From DASQMT01 sp963835735 (GTDB taxonomy: Bacteria > Actinomycetota > Thermoleophilia > Solirubrobacterales > Solirubrobacteraceae), in the NCBI GenBank assembly GCA_963835735.1, contig CAWIGP010000001.1:124001-188000 (forward strand): a stretch of 64,000 nucleotides of DNA, given 5' to 3'. Below are positions 17,032-25,561 of the stretch, piece by piece. The number at the start of each line of letters is the position of its first letter. Position 1 is the first letter of the stretch. The position numbers and the translations under genes are program-made. The notes under the pieces are model-generated. The model did no database searches. It was not told the DNA's origin and worked only from the letters and a program-made list of their open reading frames with translations.

Positions 17032-17427
17032 ATGGACAATCGCAACACCACCACGACGACGTGGACGAGCGACGAGCTCAGCAGGATCGAGGCGGCGCAA
17101 GAGCTTCAGGTGGCGCCGCGGCGGCGCGACGGGACGCTGCGCAAGCCCAACCCGATCTGGGTCGTCCGCGTCGGTGACGACCTCTACGTGCGCGCCGCAT
17201 ACGGCCCCGGCACCGGCTGGCATCGCGCCGCGCGGGCGAGCCGCGCGGGCCGGATCCGGGCCGGCGGCGTCGAGAAGGACGTGACGTTCGAGGATGCCGA
17301 CGGCGTCGTCTACGACCGGGTCGACGCCGCGTACCGCGCCAAGTACGGCCGCTACGCCAGCATCATCGACACCGTCATTGACGCCCAGGCGCGTTCCAGC
17401 ACGCTCAAGCTGCTGCCGCGCGCGTAG
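17032..17427 (+). CDS. DUF2255 family protein
   Basis: The 131-residue product matches the DUF2255 family: WTSDELSRIEAAQELQVAPRR, PIWVVRVGDDLYVRAAYG, WHRAARASRAGRIRAGGVEKDV and a final YRAKYGRYASIIDTVID helix. The fold is expected to be a small barrel like the FMN-binding or nitroreductase-associated proteins, and the family is often found beside oxidoreductases. Function is unknown. It sits between a cupin gene and a convergent aldo/keto reductase gene. Confidence 0.85.
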   Translation: MDNRNTTTTTWTSDELSRIEAAQELQVAPRRRDGTLRKPNPIWVVRVGDDLYVRAAYGPGTGWHRAARASRAGRIRAGGVEKDVTFEDADGVVYDRVDAAYRAKYGRYASIIDTVIDAQARSSTLKLLPRA

Positions 17428-17439
17428 ACGAGGGACGAC

Positions 17440-18462
17440 CTACCGCCGCCGCGCCGCCGGCTCCAGGGCCGTGTTCGCCCAGCCGGCATCGGCCGCGTTG
17501 ATGTTCGTTCCCGGCGGGACGATCTCGTCGATGCGGTCGAGCAGCGCCGTGTCCAGGACGACGTCCGCCGCGGGAAGCTGGCTCTCCAGATGCTCCATCG
17601 TGCGGGGCCCGATGATCGGTGCCGTGATCGCGGGATGCCTGAGAACGAACGCGAGCGCGAGCTCGATGAGCGACACCCCCGCTTCGTCGGCGAGCGTCGC
17701 GAGCTGTTCGGCGGCGTCGAGCTTGCGCTGGTTTCCGGGCAACGACAAGTCGTAGCGGGCAGGCATTCGCTCGGCGCGCGTCGAGCCCGGCCGCTCCGAA
17801 CCCTTGCGCCAGCGGCCCGACAGCCAGCCGCTGGCCAGCGGCGCCCAACTGATGACGGCCATCCCGTGGCGCGCGCACGTGGGCAGGACGTCGGCCTCGA
17901 TGCCGCGCACGAGGATCGAGTAGGGCGGCTGCTCGCAGACGAAGCGCTGCAGGTGCCGGTCGCGTGCCGCCCACTGCGCCTCGACGATCTCCGCCGCGGG
18001 GAAGGTCGAGGAGCCGATGTAGCGAACCTTGCCCTGCTGGACGAGGTCGCTGAACGCGCCGAGCGTCTCCTCGACGTCGGTCGCCGGGTCGGGGCGATGG
18101 ATCTGATAGAGGTCGATCCAATCGGTGCCGAGCCGGCGCAGCGAGTCCTCGACGCCCTTGATGATCCGGCGCCGCGAGGCGCCTCGCCGATTCAGGTCGT
18201 CGCCCGTCGGGAAGCCGACCTTCGTTGCGAGTACCACCTCGTCGCGCCGGCCACCCGCGAGCGCCTTGCCGACGATCTCCTCCGACTCGCCGGCGGAGTA
18301 GACGTCAGCGGTATCGACGAAGTTGATCCCGGCGTCGAGTGCCGCATGGATGATGCGGACCGAGTCGTCGTGATCGCGGTTGCCCCAGGCGCCGAACATC
18401 ATCGTGCCGAGGCAGAGCTTGCTGACCGAGACCCCGGTGCGTCCCAATGTGCGCTGGTCCAT
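17440..18462 (-). CDS. Aldo/keto reductase
   Basis: From ATG 18462 the 340-residue protein is a complete AKR of the YajO/Tas-like group: KLCLGTMMFGAWG, FVDTADVYSAGESEEIVGKAL (catalytic Asp and Tyr), EVVLATKVGF (Lys), IDLYQIHRPDPATDVEETLG (His), and ISWAPLASGWLSGRW for cofactor binding, ending with APIIGPRTMEHLESQL. An upstream open extension exists to 18990 but is shadow sequence across the divergent cupin gene. Such enzymes reduce aldehydes or sugars with NADPH. A cupin gene starts 35 bases away on the other strand, so the two share a control region. Confidence 0.9.
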   Translation of the reverse strand: MDQRTLGRTGVSVSKLCLGTMMFGAWGNRDHDDSVRIIHAALDAGINFVDTADVYSAGESEEIVGKALAGGRRDEVVLATKVGFPTGDDLNRRGASRRRIIKGVEDSLRRLGTDWIDLYQIHRPDPATDVEETLGAFSDLVQQGKVRYIGSSTFPAAEIVEAQWAARDRHLQRFVCEQPPYSILVRGIEADVLPTCARHGMAVISWAPLASGWLSGRWRKGSERPGSTRAERMPARYDLSLPGNQRKLDAAEQLATLADEAGVSLIELALAFVLRHPAITAPIIGPRTMEHLESQLPAADVVLDTALLDRIDEIVPPGTNINAADAGWANTALEPAARRR

Positions 18463-18496
18463 GGCTGCTCCTCTTTCGCGGGTGTAGCGTGGGCGG

Positions 18497-19129
18497 ATGT
18501 CGCATCCCGATCTGGCTGCTCCACCTGATACCCGTCCGATCGAGCCGGGCGAGGTCTGGGAGAACCCGGTGACGTTGGAGCGTGCCGTCATCGTCGAACT
18601 GCCGTGGTCGAATGATGAGGGCCGCGCGGTCGCCGACCTGACCGCACTGCCGGGCGCGCGTGTGGCGGGTGAGCACGTGCACCCCGCGCTGTTCGAGAGC
18701 TTCAGCGTCCAGGAGGGCGAGCTGACGGTGCTGCGCGACGGCCGGAAGTCGGTTCTGCGGGCCGGTGAGCGGGCGGAGATCGAGCCGGGCGTCTGGCATG
18801 ACTGGTGGAACGAGGGAGACGTCGACGCGATCGTGCGCGTGGAGATCACGCCGGCTGAGCGGTTCGTCCACATGATCGAGACGCTGTACGGCCTCGCCCG
18901 CGAAGGACACGTGAACAAGCGCGGGATGCCACACCCGTTCCAGCTGGCGCTCTTCGCCACCGAGTTCTCCGACGTGATCGTGTTCCGCAAGCCGCCGGCC
19001 GCTGCTCAGCGCGCGCTGTTCGGCGCGCTCGCCCCGATCGCCCGCCGCCGCGGCTACCGCGCGACCTACCCGTCGCTGTCGAGAACGACATTCGCCCCGC
19101 GCCCGGCCCGCGAGGCTCCCGCGGGCTGA
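18497..19129 (+). CDS. Cupin-domain protein
   Basis: The 210-residue protein has an N-terminal cupin: ARVAGEHVHPALFESFSVQEGELTV (motif 1 with His, His and Glu) and AGERAEIEPGVWHDWWNEG (motif 2 with His). The C-terminal 80 residues (ERFVHMIETLYGLAREGHVNKRGMP, LFATEFSDVIVF) form a helical extension seen in a set of actinobacterial cupins. The metal ligands are intact. Function is unknown; the divergent AKR may act on the same compound. Confidence 0.82.
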   Translation: MSHPDLAAPPDTRPIEPGEVWENPVTLERAVIVELPWSNDEGRAVADLTALPGARVAGEHVHPALFESFSVQEGELTVLRDGRKSVLRAGERAEIEPGVWHDWWNEGDVDAIVRVEITPAERFVHMIETLYGLAREGHVNKRGMPHPFQLALFATEFSDVIVFRKPPAAAQRALFGALAPIARRRGYRATYPSLSRTTFAPRPAREAPAG

Positions 19130-19151
19130 ACGTCGGCGCGTCGTCAAGATC

Positions 19152-20249
19152 GTGCTGGGTTACGTGTACTCGCCGCGCGTCCTCGCCCACGATCCCCCTG
19201 CCGCGACCGTGCAGGTCGCGGGCGGAAGCTTCACGCTGGGCAGTGCGAACGTGGCCCAGGCCGTGCTCACCGCCCAAGCGCACGACCTCGTCGAGCGCAG
19301 CGCCCTGCGCGGCGTGCTCGCGCGGATCGAGCCCGTCGCGGCGCCCGACGAGGCGCTGCTCGCGGTTCACACGGCGGAGTACCTCGACCGTCTGCGCGCC
19401 GCGAGCGCGGGCGGCCCTTGGGACGGCGAGTACGCGCCGGTGACCCCGGCTACGTGGGACGCCGCCCGGCTGACCGTCGGCGGGGTCTTGGCCGCCGTCG
19501 ACGCGGTCCTCGACGGCCGCGTGCGAAGGGCGCTCGTGCACGCTCGTCCGGCCGGACACCATGCCGAGCCCGACCGGGCGATCGCCTCGACGTACTTGAA
19601 CAACGTCGCGTGCGGAGTGGAGCACGCCCGCGGCCGTGGGATCGAGCGCGTCGCGATCATCGACTGGGACGTGCACGTCGCGAACGGCGCCGAGCGGATC
19701 TTCTGGGACCGCGACGAGGTCCTCGCAATCTCCCTGCACCAACAGGACTGGTACCCGGCGCACGCGGGAGCGCTGCGCGCGATCGGAGGATCGGGTGCCG
19801 AGGGAACGACGGTCAACGTGCCGCTCCCGCCGGCGACCACCGACGCGGGCTACCGCCTCGCATTCGACGAGATCGTCGTGCCGATCGTGCGGGGCTTCAG
19901 GCCCGACCTGATCATGGTCGCGGCCGGCCAGGACGCGTCGGTCTTCGACCCGACCGGCCGGATGCTCGTCTCCGCGGCAGGCTTCCGAACGCTCGCCGAG
20001 CGCGTCGCGCACCTCGCCGACGAGCTCGCCGGCGGACGACTCGTGGTCAGCACCGAAGGCGGCTACAGCCCGATCTACAACCCGTTCTGCCTCCTCGGGG
20101 TCCTCGAAGGGCTCGCGGGCGAGAGCGCGGAGATCGCCGATCCATGGCACGACGACGCCACCGTGCGCGCGGCTCGTGCGCCGGCCGACGACCGCGTGCT
20201 CGCCGCCATCGCCGCCGTGCGCGCCGCCCAGCCGCGCTGGTTCACCTGA
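19152..20249 (+). CDS. Histone deacetylase-superfamily amidohydrolase
   Basis: The 365-residue protein starts with GTG and covers the whole HDAC-like arginase/deacetylase fold: HTAEYLDRLRAAS, the catalytic His pair RPAGHHAEPD, the first zinc ligands in IIDWDVHVANGAERIF, SLHQQDWYPAHAG, the third ligand in AAGQDASVFDPTGRM, and the EGGYS turn. Bacterial members deacetylate polyamines or small acetylated molecules. The usual DxHHGNGT motif is here DVHVANGAE: the zinc-binding Asp and His stay, but the next His-Gly is Val-Ala. The start has only a weak ribosome site; no better in-frame start exists. It ends convergent with the exporter gene. Confidence 0.87.
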   Translation: MLGYVYSPRVLAHDPPAATVQVAGGSFTLGSANVAQAVLTAQAHDLVERSALRGVLARIEPVAAPDEALLAVHTAEYLDRLRAASAGGPWDGEYAPVTPATWDAARLTVGGVLAAVDAVLDGRVRRALVHARPAGHHAEPDRAIASTYLNNVACGVEHARGRGIERVAIIDWDVHVANGAERIFWDRDEVLAISLHQQDWYPAHAGALRAIGGSGAEGTTVNVPLPPATTDAGYRLAFDEIVVPIVRGFRPDLIMVAAGQDASVFDPTGRMLVSAAGFRTLAERVAHLADELAGGRLVVSTEGGYSPIYNPFCLLGVLEGLAGESAEIADPWHDDATVRAARAPADDRVLAAIAAVRAAQPRWFT

Positions 20250-21894
20250 CACCGGACTCGGCTAGCCGGCCGCCGCCGGCTCCGTGGCAGCGACGGCGCT
20301 CTCCGCGAGCGATCTGGTCGGCAGTCGCCACGTGAACCAGAGCGACAGCAGCGCTGCCAGCGCGACCGCGCCGAGCGAGAGCCGCAGCGCGGTCGAGTTG
20401 TGCATCGCTGTAATCGTCGGCGACGGCACGGGCTGCGTCGGGGGAGAGCCCACCGTCGAGAGCCGCCTGCTCGACGGTCTCGACGGGCACGATGTCGATG
20501 CCCTCCTGCACGTTGGCGGCGATCGTCTCGCGCGCGGCCGGTGGGACGTCGGGGTTGGATGTGATGCGCTCGCTGAAGCCGGTCGCCAGCGAAGCGAGCA
20601 ACACGGCGCCGATGATTGCCGTGCCGAGCGATGAGCCGAGGTTCTGCGCGGTGCCCTGCAGCCCGCCCGCCTCGCCGGTCTGCGTCGGCGCGACGGAGGA
20701 CATGATCACGTTCCCGAGCTGGGAGGCGAGCAGCCCGGCACCGGCGCCGATCAGCGCGAGCGCGACCCTGAATCCGGTGTCGTTGAGGGTCACGTCGAGC
20801 GTCGCGAGCATCACGATCGCGCCGACGCTGACCGCGACCAGGCCGACCTGCGCGACGGTGCGCGACGAGCGCCGGGCCGCCATCCGCGGGCCCAGCAGCG
20901 CGAACACGAGCATCGCCACCGACAGCGGAAGCAGGCGCTTGCCGGTCTCGAACGCGTCGAGGCCCAGCACGACCTGCAGGTAGACCGGGATCACGAAGAA
21001 GATGCCCATCAGGACGAGCTGTTGTCCGACCAGCGTCGAGAGCCCCGCCCGCAGCTGCGCGATCCGCAGCAGCGCCGTGTCGAGCAGCTGGTCGCGGCCG
21101 AGCCGGGCCCGACGCTGCTCCCACGCGGTGAATGCCCACAGCAGCGCGAGCCCGCCCAGCACCATGAACGGCACCGGCGAGAAGCCCAACGGGGTGATCT
21201 CGGTGCCGTCGATCTCCGGCGGGTTGCGCGGCACGACGAAGCCCCAGACGCTGCTGCGCAGGATCGCGAACACGGCCAGGCCCAGGCCGGCCGCCGAGAG
21301 GGCCACGCCGACGATGTCGAGCTGCGGGCGCCGCTCGGCAGCCGGAGCCCGCGCGATCTGCCCGCGCAGCAGCAGGATCCCGATCACGACGACGGTCTCG
21401 GCGGCGAACACGTAGCGCCACGTGAACTCGGTCGTGACCCAGCCGCCGATCAGCGGGCCGGCGGCGACTGCGATCGCGGAGGTCCCCCCGAGCAGCGCGT
21501 ACGCCAGCGCGCGCTCGCGCCCCTCGTAGCTGGCCGCCGTGAGCGCGGCGATCGCCGGGATCACGAGCACCGCCCCGAACCCCTCGACGCCCGACCAGCC
21601 GACCAACAGCACGGCGAGGTTCGGGCTCAGCGAGGTCGTGAGCGACCCGACCCCATAGATCGCCAACCCGATCGCGAACGCACGGTTGGTGCCCATGATG
21701 TCGCCGAGCTTGGCGCCGAGCAGCATGAACGCCGCCATCACGAGCGTGTACAGCGTGATCGCCGTCTGGACGCCCTGGATCGTCGTGTCGAGGTCCTCGA
21801 CGATCTGTGAGATCGCCACGTTCATCACGCTGGAATCGAGCACCATGACGAACTGGGCCGAGGCCAGGATGAGCAACGGGAGCCACTTGCGCAT
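20242..21894 (-). CDS. MFS multidrug exporter, DHA2 (14-TM) type, frameshift in the last helix
   Basis: The N-terminal half shows MVLDSSVMNVAISQI (motif of the DHA2 family), GAKLGDIMGTNRAF (motif A), and ALTAASYEGRERALA, and the protein continues through 13 hydrophobic segments, with QLVLMGIFFVIPVYLQ and NVIMSSVAPTQTGEAGG in the second half. After VADDYSDAQLD near 20395 the frame as written loses hydrophobicity and runs past the convergent HDAC stop. Removing one G from the GG at 20391-20392 gives ALRLSLGAVALAALLSLWF, the expected last membrane helix, and a stop at 20262 that clears the neighbour. The family pumps out drugs or metabolites using the proton gradient. Confidence 0.88.
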   Translation of the reverse strand: MRKWLPLLILASAQFVMVLDSSVMNVAISQIVEDLDTTIQGVQTAITLYTLVMAAFMLLGAKLGDIMGTNRAFAIGLAIYGVGSLTTSLSPNLAVLLVGWSGVEGFGAVLVIPAIAALTAASYEGRERALAYALLGGTSAIAVAAGPLIGGWVTTEFTWRYVFAAETVVVIGILLLRGQIARAPAAERRPQLDIVGVALSAAGLGLAVFAILRSSVWGFVVPRNPPEIDGTEITPLGFSPVPFMVLGGLALLWAFTAWEQRRARLGRDQLLDTALLRIAQLRAGLSTLVGQQLVLMGIFFVIPVYLQVVLGLDAFETGKRLLPLSVAMLVFALLGPRMAARRSSRTVAQVGLVAVSVGAIVMLATLDVTLNDTGFRVALALIGAGAGLLASQLGNVIMSSVAPTQTGEAGGLQGTAQNLGSSLGTAIIGAVLLASLATGFSERITSNPDVPPAARETIAANVQEGIDIVPVETVEQAALDGGLSPDAARAVADDYSDAQLDRAAALARRGRAGSAAVALVHVATADQIARGERRRCHGAGGGRLAESGVR

Positions 21895-21935
21895 GTGCGG
21901 CCGGACCCTATCCGGGGCGCGGTAGTGTCGGCTCC

Positions 21936-22391
21936 GTGGTCTCGCTGCGACCGATCACGGAATCCAACCGCGAAGCGGTCGAGGCCCTCCGCGTATCACA
22001 GCGCCAGGAGCAGTTCGTCAGCGATGTCCGCGCCTCGATGCTCGAAGCGGCCGACGAGCCTGACGGCCGCGCGATCTACTGGGCGGTCTACGACGACGAC
22101 ACGCCGGTCGGGTTCGTGATGATCGCCGATGAGGTCGGCAGCCCCGAGTACATCCCGCACTACCTCTGGAAGCTGCTGATCGACGAGCGATACCAGCGGC
22201 GCGGCTTCGGCACGGCGACGCTCGACCTGATCGTCGACTACTTCCGCGGCAGGCCCGGAGTGGAAGTGCTCACCACCAGCGCGGGTCAGGGCGACGGCAG
22301 CCCGATCGCGTTCTACGAGCGCTACGGGTTCGAGAACACCGGCGAGATCGTGTTCGACGACGAGGTCCTGCTCCGCCTCCGGCTCCGTTAG
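21936..22391 (+). CDS. GNAT-family N-acetyltransferase
   Basis: The 151-residue product (GTG start) is a GNAT: an N-terminal SLRPITESNREAVEALRVS strand-helix, IYWAVYDDDTPVGFVMIAD, the acetyl-CoA motif IDERYQRRGFGTATLDLIV near residues 88-106, and FYERYGFENTGEIVFDDEV at the end. The pattern is like the spermine/spermidine acetyltransferase group (PaiA/BltD-like). Substrate is not determined. It is divergent from the MFS exporter 42 bases away and convergent with the AHSA1 gene beyond a strong hairpin. Confidence 0.88.
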   Translation: MVSLRPITESNREAVEALRVSQRQEQFVSDVRASMLEAADEPDGRAIYWAVYDDDTPVGFVMIADEVGSPEYIPHYLWKLLIDERYQRRGFGTATLDLIVDYFRGRPGVEVLTTSAGQGDGSPIAFYERYGFENTGEIVFDDEVLLRLRLR

Positions 22392-22398
22392 CGCGCGT

Positions 22399-22433
22399 GC
22401 GCACGCTCGTCGTCCGCAACGACGAGCGTGCGC
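22399..22433. terminator. 15-bp perfect hairpin between convergent genes
   Basis: GCGCACGCTCGTCGT (22399-22413) pairs exactly with ACGACGAGCGTGCGC (22419-22433) around CCGCA. It lies between the ends of the GNAT and AHSA1 genes and would work for both strands. There is no T run, as is common in high-GC actinobacteria. Confidence 0.7.
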
Positions 22434-22444
22434 GGCCCGCCGGG

Positions 22445-22948
22445 TCAGGCGGCCAGCGACTGGCCGGTCTCCAGCACCGACTTGAGGTCGCTGAGGACGT
22501 AGTTCCAGCCGCCGCCGGCGCCGGTGTCCTCGTGCTCGCCCGCGACCATCAGGGCGAGCTGCGGCGCCGACTCGAGCTCGTGGACCACGGTGAGCTTGGT
22601 GCCGTGGTCGGTCGGCTTGATCTCGTACGTGAGGCGCGTGAAGCCCTCGGCGGCCAGCGTGTCGTCCATCAGCATCCGCCACGTCTGGACGAGCTTGCGC
22701 GGCGGGTCGGACTCGATCACCTCGCCGTCGACGACGATCTCCGGCGAGCCGACTGCGAGGAACTCCTCGCTCGCATGCACGCGGAACGCGCCGCCCGCGC
22801 GCAGTTCGTAGTCGACATCGCCGCCGTAGCCGTAGCGCGCGCTCCACTCCGGCTTGGTGATGGCGTCCCAGATCGCTTCCGGGGTCGCCTTGATGTAGAC
22901 GCTGTAGACCTGCGTGGTCGCCAGGTTCGCGTCGGTCGTCGCTGTCAT
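22445..22948 (-). CDS. SRPBCC (AHSA1-like) protein
   Basis: The 167-residue protein has the Bet v1-like AHSA1 layout: QVYSVYIKATPEAIWDAITKPEW, the GGAFRVHASEEFL strands, PPRKLVQTWRML, TRLTYEIKPTDHGTKLTVVHE and the long C-terminal helix WNYVLSDLKSVLETGQSLAA. Such proteins form a hydrophobic pocket for a ligand and are nearly always encoded with an ArsR-type regulator, as here, where the start overlaps the regulator stop (ATGA). The ligand is unknown. Confidence 0.9.
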   Translation of the reverse strand: MTATTDANLATTQVYSVYIKATPEAIWDAITKPEWSARYGYGGDVDYELRAGGAFRVHASEEFLAVGSPEIVVDGEVIESDPPRKLVQTWRMLMDDTLAAEGFTRLTYEIKPTDHGTKLTVVHELESAPQLALMVAGEHEDTGAGGGWNYVLSDLKSVLETGQSLAA

Positions 22949-23265
22949 GTCGTTCCTTCCAGCTCGTTCTTCAGTTCGGCGAGCGCCGACACGCGGCGCT
23001 CCGTGTATTTGTCGATCCAGCGGTCGTGGATCAGGCGAATCGGCACCGGGTTGAGGTGGTGCAGCTTCTCCCGGCCCGACCGGCGCGTGACGACGAGGTT
23101 GGCCTCCTCGAGGACGCGCAGGTGCTTCATGACGCCGAAGCGCGTCATCTCCAGCTCGGACTCCAGCTCGGTCAGCGTGCGGCCGTCACGCGCGAAGAGC
23201 AGGTCCAGCAGGAAGCGACGGGTCGGGTCGGCGAGCGCCTTGAACACGCGGTCGTCGTCGGTCAC
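22945..23265 (-). CDS. ArsR-family transcriptional regulator (AHSA1-linked)
   Basis: The product of about 106 residues is a winged helix: DRVFKALADPTRRFLLDLLFARDG, ELEMTRFGVMKHLRVLEEANLVVTRRSG with the recognition helix, and REKLHHLNPVPIRLIHDRW, a conserved feature of the AHSA1-linked subgroup that lacks metal-binding cysteines. I prefer GTG 23265 because the alternative GTG at 23295 lies inside the palindrome GTGACC-AAAA-GGTCAC, which is likely the operator. The gene is coupled to the SRPBCC gene and may also receive read-through from the long catabolic operon upstream. Confidence 0.87.
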   Translation of the reverse strand: MTDDDRVFKALADPTRRFLLDLLFARDGRTLTELESELEMTRFGVMKHLRVLEEANLVVTRRSGREKLHHLNPVPIRLIHDRWIDKYTERRVSALAELKNELEGTT

Positions 23266-23279
23266 GCAGCTCAGGATAG

Positions 23280-23295
23280 GTGACCAAAAGGTCAC
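23280..23295. promoter_or_regulatory. Inverted repeat GTGACC-N4-GGTCAC, probable ArsR operator
   Basis: The 16-base sequence has two perfect 6-bp arms around AAAA and sits 15 bases upstream of the ArsR GTG start, overlapping the stop of the upstream TIM-barrel gene. Position and symmetry suggest autoregulation by the ArsR protein. Confidence 0.6.
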
Positions 23296-24158
23296 ATGTC
23301 AAGCGACGACGTGATCGTGCGGATGAGCGAGAAGCTGCGTTTGAGCCGTTCGACCTGATCGCGCCGGTCGGCCCGGTTGTCGAGACCCTCGACCGACACG
23401 TGCAGCGCACGGGCGCCGAGAGCCTCGTGCAGCGCGCCCAGCAGACGGCGCAGGTCCGCGACGCCCTCGCCCGGATAGCGCCAAAGGACCTCGAACCCCC
23501 TCCGGTGATATGCGCCCTCGGTCCAGATCGACGCGAGCAGGTAGTCCTTGATGTGGCCCGCGACGCTGCTGGGTGCGAGCGCGCGCACCGCCGACTCGGG
23601 GTCCTCCAGAGCCGAGACCGGGTTGATCATGTCCAGGAACACGCGCAGCTCCCCGGTCGCTTCCAATATCGAGCGGTACTCGTCGACGGTGAAGTCCGAG
23701 TGGTTCTCGATCGCCAGCGTGATCCCGGCGGCGCGCGCGGCGGGAAGCGCACCACGGATCGCGGCGATCGTCCATGCGCGCTCCGCCTCGATCGCGCCAG
23801 GCCGGGCCGCGAGGTCGGCGCGATAGAAGCCCGAGGCCACGCGCAGGATCGGACTGCTCAGCGCGGCCGCCCGCTCCAACCATTCCTCGACGCGCGCCGT
23901 GGCGGCATCGGGCGCCTCGCCGCGATGCGCACCGCCGAGCGGATCCCCCGACGCGAGCACCTCGAGGCCGAGGTCCCCCGCGCGGCGCGCCAGCCCCGCG
24001 AGCTGCTCGGTTCGCAGTTCGCGTGCATGGTGCAGCGAGAGCTGCACGTAGCTTGCGCCGGCCTCGGCCGCCTCCGCGAAGCACTCGTCGAGGGTCAGGT
24101 CGCCGTGCTCCAGACGCAGGTGCCAGCACAGCGTGTCCGCGCCGAGGATCAGGCTCAC
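23292..24158 (-). CDS. Sugar phosphate isomerase/epimerase (xylose isomerase-like TIM barrel)
   Basis: From GTG 24158 the 288-residue protein is an AP endonuclease 2-type TIM barrel: ILGADTLCWHLRLEHGDLTLDECFAEAAEAGASYVQLSL, LGLEVLASGDPLGG, ITLAIENHSDFTVDEYRSILEATG with the metal-ligand Glu, RVFLDMINPVSALEDPESAVRAL with the Asp, VAGHIKDYLL with His, and HVSVEGLDN with the last Glu. These residues form the divalent-metal site of sugar isomerases and epimerases such as tagatose or hydroxypyruvate isomerases. It overlaps the upstream SDR gene by four bases and is the last gene of the catabolic minus-strand operon. Confidence 0.87.
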   Translation of the reverse strand: MSLILGADTLCWHLRLEHGDLTLDECFAEAAEAGASYVQLSLHHARELRTEQLAGLARRAGDLGLEVLASGDPLGGAHRGEAPDAATARVEEWLERAAALSSPILRVASGFYRADLAARPGAIEAERAWTIAAIRGALPAARAAGITLAIENHSDFTVDEYRSILEATGELRVFLDMINPVSALEDPESAVRALAPSSVAGHIKDYLLASIWTEGAYHRRGFEVLWRYPGEGVADLRRLLGALHEALGARALHVSVEGLDNRADRRDQVERLKRSFSLIRTITSSLDM

Positions 24159-24930
24159 GGGCGGATCACCGTGCCGCCGTCCGCGATCAGCGCCGCGCCG
24201 TTCACGAAGCTCGCCTCGTCGGACGCGAGGAACAGGATGCAGTGAGCGATCTCCTCCGGCGTGCCCATCCGGTTCATCGGCGACACCGCCCCGTACTCGG
24301 CCGCGAGCGCCGCCGGGTCGTCCGCGCGATCGAGGAACTCCTGCGTGAACGGCGTGTCGATCACGCCCGGGCAGACCGTGTTCGACGCGGATGCCGCGCG
24401 ACGCGACGTCTACCGCGAGCGCCCGGGTGAGCTGCAGGACCGCGCCCTTGGATGCCGTGTAGGCGCCGTCGTTCTCCCACGCGACGAACGAGTTGATCGA
24501 GCCCACCGTGACGATCGCGCCGCCCTCGGGCATGTGGCGCAGCGCGGCACGACACGTCGAGAACATTCCCTGGACGTTGACGCGGAAGACGAACGACCAC
24601 TCGTCGTCGGTCGTGTCCATCAGGGTCGGCGCGTGGGGGAGCGTCAGGCCGGCGTTGGCGACGACCACGTCGATGCGGCCCGCGCGCGTCGCGATCTCGT
24701 CGGCGACGGAGTCGACCGCGGCGGGCTCGGCGACGTCGAGCGCGACTGCGTGCGCTCGGCTGCCCGCCAACGCGCTCGACCTCCGCGCACGTCTCCTCGG
24801 CGTGCGCGAGCGTGCGCGACGTGGCGAAGACCTCCGCCCCCTCCTGAGCGAGGCGGACGCACGCCGCCCGGCCGATACCGGTGCCCGCGCCCGTGACGAA
24901 CGCAACGCGGCCGGCGAGGCGTCCGCTCAC
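24155..24930 (-). CDS. Short-chain dehydrogenase/reductase, reading frame interrupted twice
   Basis: The protein begins at GTG 24930 with RVAFVTGAGTGIGRAACVRLA (cofactor loop) in one frame. After EVERVGG near 24775 it continues in a second frame with HAVALDVAEPAAVDSVADEI, VVVANAGLTL, TVGSINSFVAWENDGAYTASKG (catalytic Ser, Tyr and Lys) and moves after RGIRV near 24390 to a third frame with NTVCPGVIDTPFTQEF, GTPEEIAHCILFLASDEASF and GAALIADGGTVI. Each step equals one surplus base. Removing one base at each restores a normal 258-residue SDR. It overlaps both neighbours by four bases in the operon, which shows that both ends are right. Confidence 0.85.
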
Positions 24931-25541
24931 AAGGTCTCCTTGCCGAGCGTCGAGTACATGCCCGCGTCCAGCAGTCGCACGGGTCCGTCCTGGGCGTCGT
25001 GGTCGCGAGCAATGCCCTCGAGCGCCGCCCAGTCGGGCAGGCTCCATAGTGCGACGCCGCGCGGGTCCGGGCCAAGCCGGCCGATGCGGTCGGCGACGAG
25101 ATTCAGCGTCAGATCCGGGTGCGCGGAGCGGCGCGACTCGAAGCTCGCGCGCACCTCCTCGGCGCCGGCGCCCTCGGCCCAGTCGAAGTACTCCATGTAG
25201 TAGCGCTCGGACGTGCCGGGCACCGGTTCGAGCAGCGGCGTGTAGCTGCCGCCGCGCTCGATCCGCGCGCCGATCGCGAACGGCTCCTCGAACTGGTCGG
25301 CGACGCCCGAGCGAAAGATCCGCTCCCAGTCGTCGAACCGGTCGAGGCCCTGACGCGGCGTGTACCAGATGCCCAGGTACTCCGGCTCGGGCCCGGTCCG
25401 CCACGTGCGGCCGATCATGGCGATCAGGACGTCGTCGGGGTTGTCGCCCGCCCAGCCGGTCTGGCCCTGGTCGGCCACCGCGTGGAACTGCTCCAGCGAG
25501 ACCTGCGGGCGCCGCGCGATGAACTCGATGTAGACGAGCAT
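24927..25541 (-). CDS. Conserved hypothetical protein of the catabolic operon
   Basis: The 204-residue protein starts at ATG 25541 after AGGAGAA. It reads LVYIEFIARRPQVSLEQFHAV, GIWYTPRQGLDRFDDWERIF, GSYTPLLEPVPGTSERYYMEYFDW and ends with VALWSLPDWAALEGIARDHD. There is no signal peptide or membrane helix. The beginning and end look like two halves of a ferredoxin-like alpha+beta repeat, as in dimeric alpha-beta barrel (NIPSNAP/EthD-like) proteins, but I cannot assign a family. It is coupled by overlap to the downstream SDR, so it probably belongs to the same pathway. Confidence 0.75.
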   Translation of the reverse strand: MLVYIEFIARRPQVSLEQFHAVADQGQTGWAGDNPDDVLIAMIGRTWRTGPEPEYLGIWYTPRQGLDRFDDWERIFRSGVADQFEEPFAIGARIERGGSYTPLLEPVPGTSERYYMEYFDWAEGAGAEEVRASFESRRSAHPDLTLNLVADRIGRLGPDPRGVALWSLPDWAALEGIARDHDAQDGPVRLLDAGMYSTLGKETL

Positions 25542-25561
25542 GGGTTCTCCTGGCCGAGAGG

